64,000 bases of DNA from Symbiodinium kawagutii (Eukaryota > Sar > Dinophyceae > Suessiales > Symbiodiniaceae). The stretch spans positions 66,657-130,656 of the forward strand of contig VSDK01022240.1 of the NCBI GenBank assembly GCA_009767595.1. The letters run 5' to 3'. The notes below the pieces were generated by a model. That model was not told the DNA's origin. It searched no databases and saw only the letters and a list, made by a program, of their open reading frames with translations. The position numbers and the translations under genes are program-made. Every line of letters begins with the position of its first letter. The stretch's first letter is position 1. Positions 59,479 to 64,000 of this stretch are shown piece after piece.

Positions 59479-59801
59479 TAGGACCCATCATAATTACCCA
59501 TCATTGAATCATTACGCATTGTTACCCATCATCAACCTACAACATCATTAAGCTATAAGATCAATACTCTCACCAAAATAAGATCCTATAAGTCTATAAG
59601 CATCAGTCATCACCAACTACTAACGTGGTTTAACCATGATTGTTGGTGATTTTCCCCTATCATTAGCCTATGAGATCTTCTAAGCACTGACCATCATTGC
59701 CCATCACTAACCCATAACATCATGAAGCTATAAGATCCATGAACTCCATATCTACTACCATAAGATCCTCCAACCACCACCCCTGAACTTCACCCCTTGA
59801 G
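59479..59801. repeat. CCATCATTACCCATC flank tract
   Basis: ATAAGATCCTATAAG, CCCATCATCAACC and ACCATAAGATCCTCC units between the duplication and the exon at 59802. Confidence 0.55.
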
Positions 59802-59890
59802 TCGCTCCCAACGGAACCGTCGCCGTGCGCACCTGTCACTGCAGAGCGACTTTGGATCTGCTGGACGCCATCCACCAGCTGAGAGCCCAG
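59802..59890 (+). CDS. Micro-exon, product unknown (gene D)
   Basis: Acceptor CACCCCTTGAG, two bases, then APNGTVAVRTCHCRATLDLL, DAIHQLRAQ, and a canonical CAG/GTGGGA donor. If unspliced, the frame stops a few codons on (VGPALRRGCS). A minus frame is open too but less protein-like. 48 bp further right an F4 element starts. Confidence 0.5.
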
Positions 59891-59938
59891 GTGGGACCAG
59901 CCCTGCGGCGTGGATGCTCCTGATGAAATCAATTATTA

Positions 59939-60107
59939 CTACAAGGTGGGCCCCCAACCAGCTTGGTTAAAACTAGTAGCTATGGTAGTAACTTGTAGTT
60001 TTACTTGCTAAGTTGGGTTACAACTAGGTAACTACCAGTTACGGTAGATATAACTATAGATAAACGGTCTTATAAACCAAGTTATAACTGGGGGGCCCAC
60101 CTTGTAG
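59939..60107. mobile_element. F4 inverted-repeat element (best copy)
   Basis: Perfect arms: CTACAAGGTGGGCCCCC on the left and its complement ending CCCACCTTGTAG on the right. The left arm contains AAG/GTGGGC and the right arm ends in TAG. Interior like the 41710 copy plus a duplicated segment. Confidence 0.95.
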
Positions 60108-60640
60108 GGTAGTAGTGTTGCTAGTTATATTAAGTGCTATATTAATCATCATTGCAACTTATGAGTGTTGTACAAGTGCTGTTTGCTACTACTCAACAAA
60201 CATTATGTAGCATAATGGGGTAGTAGTAATTAATCATTACTAGTCAACTAATAGGTCACAATGGGTGATTATTGGCCATTGAACATTGTCAAGTTTGATT
60301 TAATAGTTAATGGGTCATTCTGAACAAGTGCGAGGTCACAATAGTTCATAATATTTGTGAATATGGTCACAATAAGAGTGTTGAACCATCAATAGGTCAC
60401 AATAGGTCGTTATTGATTTGTTCATTAGACACTTGTCCCTGTAGTTTTGGATTTTTTTGCTTGTGGATGGTGGCCCCTGCACATAAATTACATCGGCATT
60501 TGACTATTCAGAGGTGCATCAAAGTGTGGTTTGTGGTCGTCATGGTGGGTGGTCATGTTGTCACTTCACAGGTAGCAAGTTGTGACTTTCGTACAGCCTC
60601 GCCCAGACATTCGAAACACGTAGGTCCGGAGTGGTGAATC
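60108..60640. other. Intron-like DNA
   Basis: AATAGGTCACAATAGG units (60250-60410). Weak plus frame at about 60560-60637 (VASCDFRTASPRHSKH). No secure gene. Confidence 0.45.
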
Positions 60641-60646
60641 ATCATA

Positions 60647-60765
60647 CAGCTATGGGTCAATATTAACCAACCAATAATGGTGGATAATAACCAACAAACT
60701 ATAGGGAAAACAATGGTCAATGATGGGGAAGCAGGGGTACAGGGTTTTGACCCACAGCCATACTG
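60647..60765. mobile_element. F2 inverted-repeat element
   Basis: Left ACAGCTATGGGTCAATATTA, right ACAGGGTTTTGACCCACAGC. Confidence 0.9.
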
Positions 60766-60810
60766 GGATGGAGGGTGTTGAAGCCTATGCCCTGCCATTG
60801 CTTGGTGTAT

Positions 60811-60897
60811 CATTCAATCGTACGCTTCATGCTCGGATCAGCATCATGACCTTGGCGTTCACGAAAAGAGCGACTGCATCGGATTGCAATTCTTGAA
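60811..60897 (-). CDS. Candidate terminal micro-exon
   Basis: Minus: RIAIRCSRSFRERQGHDADP then SMKRTIE and TGA at about 60811. Acceptor CCGATGCAG possible inside. Basic, protein-like, unrecognised. 46 bp from an F2 element. Confidence 0.4.
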
Positions 60898-61607
60898 ATA
60901 GTCCGGTTGAAATGTGATTATAATATGAGAAATAATATGACATAATTGATTATCGGTTGAAATAGCCGGAGACTGATATAGTTGTAAATGTTGTAATATG
61001 ACACAAATGTCTGGCTAAAATAAGTTTCTTTCTTTCTCATTGAGATAGTCCGGTCATTCTTGTCATATGATAGCGTTGTGATGGTTTATAGTTACTCTCA
61101 TCAGTGCAATGTATACCATTCTTATCATGGCTTCTGCTCTTTTCTCATTGAGTGTCTACGTTTTCCCAGTTTGGATCTCTAACATGTTCCTGATTAAGAA
61201 CACATCATATAAACCCATGTGATGCCTGCGCTATGATACACTCAACTCTCATTCTGACATTGCGTACAGTATTCTGATTTGCAAGAACTCCTTACACCCT
61301 CATCTATACGTGATACCTTCTGCCTCATACCTTGTTGTATCATTTCCATACGTGATGCCTACATCAGGGTATCTACAGTTTTTGCCTCCTATTTGATGAC
61401 TTCTCCCCCATAGCAACCCAAATGCAACCCGTTTGGATTCATAATTCCATTTACAACCAATGGTTGATAATCGTTGTTTATTATCTCCGGCTATCATCCT
61501 CTATTGATGGTCATTACCAATTCTTCATTTAATTTCTTGATTACCAACCCTTGACTAGCAAATTAGCGGTTGAACTCACAGGGATCTAGAAACATGCATC
61601 AACATAT
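60898..61607. other. No recognised gene
   Basis: AATAGTCCGGTTGAAAT and GATAGTCCGGTCATT share a motif. Two TACGTGATRCCTNC copies (61308, 61350). No frame of note. Confidence 0.4.
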
Positions 61608-61703
61608 GCTTCTCAAACTAGGGATACCCCCAAATAATCCTTGCTCAATCATCATTAGTAAAAAACCCGCCATTTCTGGGGTCCTCTACTTTGAGAAACC
61701 GAC
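61608..61703. mobile_element. F1 inverted-repeat element
   Basis: Left GCTTCTCAAACTAGGGATAC, right GGTCCTCTACTTTGAGAAAC. Confidence 0.8.
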
Positions 61704-61754
61704 ATGTAACTTCATGTAACTTCCATATCTTTCCTATAACTTGGGGGGAAGCAT

Positions 61755-61893
61755 TGGTGGCTGCTAAACCCATGCGTTGCAACTCTCCATGCCCGGCTCG
61801 GCTCAGCCTGGCATCCCTCCACTGCTGACACTTCGCAGTAGCAAGCGGCATACCACCCTGGGCTGCATGGATGAGCGCACCGACAAGGACTGT
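61755..61893 (-). CDS. Micro-exon, product unknown
   Basis: Minus: acceptor TATGAAACAG, then VLVGALIHAAQGGMPLATAK, CQQWRDARLSRAGHGELQRM, GLAATNAS. Plus frames are broken by stops, so minus is secure. Protein-like, no family. Right flank is TGGTGGATGATGATTAG. Donor not identified. Confidence 0.55.
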
Positions 61894-61919
61894 TTCATAA
61901 CTAGCTGGTGGATGATGAT

Positions 61920-62090
61920 TAGTAACAGGGGATAATAACCAATAATAGTGGTTGATATAGAAGCAAAAAATGGCTATTAACCAACAAAATAGCTGGTTAG
62001 TGGTGAATAATAGGGGATATATACCAACTATAGTGGAAAATAATAGGGGATGATAACTACTAGTAGCAACTATAAGGAATATTACCAGCT
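61920..62090. repeat. TAGGGGATATATACCAAC units
   Basis: The same F2-associated units as at 36340 (GGGGATAATAACCAATAATAG, AGCAAAAAATGGCTATTAAC). Confidence 0.8.
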
Positions 62091-62092
62091 AC

Positions 62093-62209
62093 ATATGGCT
62101 ATGGGTTCATATTCACCAACAAATCATGGGTGATAATAACCAAGCATAAGAGGGAAGACAATGGTTTATGACGAGGGAACCAGGGGTACAAGGTTTTGAC
62201 CCACAGCCA
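62093..62209. mobile_element. F2 inverted-repeat element
   Basis: Left CATATGGCTATGGGTTCATA, right ACAAGGTTTTGACCCACAGC. Confidence 0.88.
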
Positions 62210-62369
62210 TGCAGCTCTTGAATGGTCAAACCTCATGGTGGAGGGCTGATCAGCAATCATCAATCGTTCAACTCCCAGTAATCATAAGCATAATGGTATG
62301 GCTTTTCAGGGATTATATTGGTAAATAATACGGGAAATCAGCAACGATCATGGTTAAACAGCTACTAGT

Positions 62370-62479
62370 TGGTGGTTTCTCACGTCACAGGGGTACCCCC
62401 TGTAATCATCCTTATCTAATCATTTTTAGCAATACACCAACCATAACTGGGCGGGGTCCCTATTTTGAGAAATCACCAT
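62370..62479. mobile_element. F1 inverted-repeat element
   Basis: Left TGGTGGTTTCTCACGTCACA, right GGGTCCCTATTTTGAGAAAT. Confidence 0.85.
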
Positions 62480-62943
62480 TTGGATCCATTTGGGCACTAA
62501 TAATTTCACATAGCGAGGATATACAGCATCCTCGACAAGTAAGATCTCTGCAGCTTTTGATGGTGGAGGATGAGCATTGCTTGTTGTATGGACGCGGAAT
62601 GAAACCTGGCAATGCTGGCAACGGAAGATCCTGCTGTTTATAAATCACCTTTTTTTCGAGAAATTGTTCAGATGTTTGTGAGTGAAGTTGGTGGTGGTTG
62701 ATCGATGTTGATCTCCCATTGCTACTGGTCAAACCCCAAACATGAATTGAACAAATCCTTTCCCTTGCCATGTGGACTACTATCCGATTCTTGGTAATAT
62801 ATGCCAATAGTCGTTTCGACCACCATCCAAAAGAGTTGAATGTGTGATCCAATCCCTACCAATCAGATTTGTTGTTGCTATTGTTGCTGTTGCTCTATAT
62901 CACCAATATTCACCAATAGTTCCAAAATGTCCCAAAACAACCA
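62480..62943. other. Possible coding remnant, otherwise nothing
   Basis: The plus frame to 62643 (QVRSLQLLMVEDEHCLLYGR) and the minus frame 62460-62852 overlap; neither has splice sites or a known motif. Confidence 0.25.
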
Positions 62944-63113
62944 TTAGAAGCCAAACTTCATGACTTCTCCCACAGGTTTTCCACTGTTGGGTGCCGTGAA
63001 TCCCCCAAGAATCGAAGCGTTTCGACCAACCACCAAGTGCACCTGCGCATGTCCCCGCTGGGTGCCTGGGTCATTGATTTGTACACGAGACCAGGTGAGT
63101 ACATCAGCAGACA
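62944..63113 (-). CDS. Candidate exon with beta-rich C-terminus
   Basis: Minus: acceptor AAGCTGTCCAG, then VSADVLTWSRVQINDPGTQR, GHAQVHLVVGRNASILGGFT, APNSGKPVGEVMKFGF and TAA at 62944. Convincing protein composition. Either a terminal exon or reading into the intron at the end. The plus frame is open too (CTCACPRWVPGSLICTRD), with a GACCAG/GTGAGT donor at 63093, so strand is not final. Confidence 0.45.
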
Positions 63114-63298
63114 CCTGGACAGCTTGCAAAGTCAAGGAGCTCGTGGGGCAAATCCATGGTAGTTACAAGTTACTACCTGATTTCAGCGTGGGAATCAATG
63201 ATGGTGAGTTAATGTAGGTGCAAATTGATGCTAATCTTCAAGAGTTGCTGATCAGTCTTCTAACCTTCGTGATCATTGATAGTGGGAATGTGCTGGAC
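63114..63298. other. Spacer
   Basis: Nothing recognised; a short (TA)n run follows at 63299-63326. Confidence 0.35.
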
Positions 63299-63326
63299 TG
63301 TATATATGTATATATATATATATAAA
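63299..63326. repeat. (TA)n microsatellite
   Basis: TGTATATATGTATATATATA followed by TATATAAATG. Confidence 0.95.
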
Positions 63327-63412
63327 TGGCTGTGCTTGAGTTGCTCATGTAGCCCGAGGCGTTCTTCGTAGCTGAACTCTTGCCTCATGAGAATGTAATT
63401 TGATTTGACTCT

Positions 63413-63478
63413 CAAGCGAGCAGTTGCCACAACGCGGCAGCAATGTCCGTCCGTTGGACCGCCACGCCCTCCACTAGG
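63413..63478 (-). CDS. Candidate micro-exon
   Basis: Minus: acceptor near ACACCTAG, then VEGVAVQRTDIAAALWQLLA and TGA. Protein-like helix; unrecognised. Could continue by a GC-type donor before the stop. Confidence 0.4.
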
Positions 63479-63529
63479 TGTATTAAGGTCCGCTTGACAA
63501 CCATCAACCCTCTATAAAGGCAACTACTC

Positions 63530-63662
63530 GTGGGAGAACCTGAGTTGCCGAGCCAAGGGAGTCAGGATGCACCAGCACAAGCATCGCAAGAAGAAGATGA
63601 ACAAAATGGAGAAGGTGAAGAAGAACAACAACGACGACAACGACCACAAAAAAGAACGACAA
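63530..63662 (+). CDS. Candidate acidic low-complexity exon
   Basis: Plus: GEPELPSQGSQDAPAQASQE, EDEQNGEGEEEQQRRQRPQK, then Thr/Asn/Gln-rich DNA. Could be a disordered acidic tail running into a CAA array, or simply an effect of the repeat. Opposite strand is Val/Leu-rich repeat artefact. Confidence 0.3.
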
Positions 63663-63745
63663 CAACAACCAACAACAACCAACAACCAACAAGGAACAAC
63701 CAAGAAAAACAACAACAATAAGATCAACAACAACAAGAATGCATC
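63625..63745. repeat. CAA-rich tract
   Basis: Interrupted AACAACAACGACGACAACG and CAACAACAACCAACAACC runs, the reverse-strand counterpart of the TTG array at 3102. Confidence 0.85.
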
Positions 63746-64000
63746 GAGGGTTTATGTTCACCAATGACAATGACCATCGATATTTGGAAAACATGTTTAA
63801 ACATATTTAATCATGGCATAGCATGGTTCATGCAAGGGGAATCTTGGGGACTGGAAGCGAGGGGACATCCAGCCTGATCTGCCACGTGACAGTGGCTATC
63901 CTCGCAGCTGGTGCTACCACAATCGCTTTCCTGGGCAGAGCCCAAAGTAGCATCTGATGTGACGCCAAATACATGCACAAATTTAGATACATGTTTGCCT
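63746..64000. other. No recognised gene at the window's end
   Basis: Unique DNA with GC-richer parts (63840-63950) but no convincing frame; an exon could extend past the window. Confidence 0.35.

Overview
The window reads as nuclear DNA of a dinoflagellate, most like the Symbiodiniaceae and their relatives. I infer this from four things. (i) There is an intronless ubiquitin-like plus ankyrin-repeat gene of a type I associate with Symbiodinium-group genomes. (ii) There are decayed retroelement ORFs whose protein style I recall from dinoflagellate gene models. (iii) Tiny GC-rich coding islands of about 50-150 bp sit in kilobases of AT-rich, repeat-built intron DNA, with GT, GC or GA donors. (iv) There are no bacterial operons, ribosome binding sites or compact gene order. 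No species can be named from sequence alone. I found no dinoflagellate spliced-leader relic.

Layout. 1-1.7 kb is an AT-rich 74-bp satellite with inversions. 2-8.6 kb holds a few candidate exons, a TTG array and short inverted-repeat elements. 9.1-10.7 kb is the ankyrin gene (minus strand), which looks inserted in intron-like DNA. 12-18 kb has candidate exons in degenerate CCATCA/TGATGG DNA. 18.5-20.4 kb is an array of GTAGATGGC repeats with a polypurine tract. 20.5-24.2 kb has three plus-strand micro-exons with a separate minus-strand ORF inside one intron. 24.8-27.6 kb holds minus-strand coding pieces, including a retroelement fragment. About 33.2-42.0 kb, probably extending to 44.1 and perhaps 47.9 kb, is a minus-strand gene whose micro-exons spell a BTB/POZ domain; it is the best-supported multi-exon gene. 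Inside its span are a foldback element (42.3-43.1 kb) and a retroelement pseudogene (45.1-45.8 kb). 49.8-59.9 kb carries mostly plus-strand candidate micro-exons and an A-BBB-A duplication. 60.8-63.5 kb has minus-strand candidate exons, and the window ends in a CAA-rich stretch.

Between exons the DNA is not random. In plus-strand coordinates, most GC-rich islands have ACCATCA-type DNA on the left and TGATGGT-type DNA on the right. Introns therefore begin and end in mutually complementary low-complexity sequence on either strand. About 35 short (70-170 bp) inverted-repeat elements of several families are scattered through this DNA. The ends of several families carry GT at one terminus and AG at the other, so they could act as introners. 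Genes, nested retro-ORFs and these elements form a layered structure.

Limits: exon boundaries are by eye. Many islands are open on both strands because both are GC-rich at third positions. Only the ankyrin gene, the BTB exons and the retroelement remnants have family-level support.
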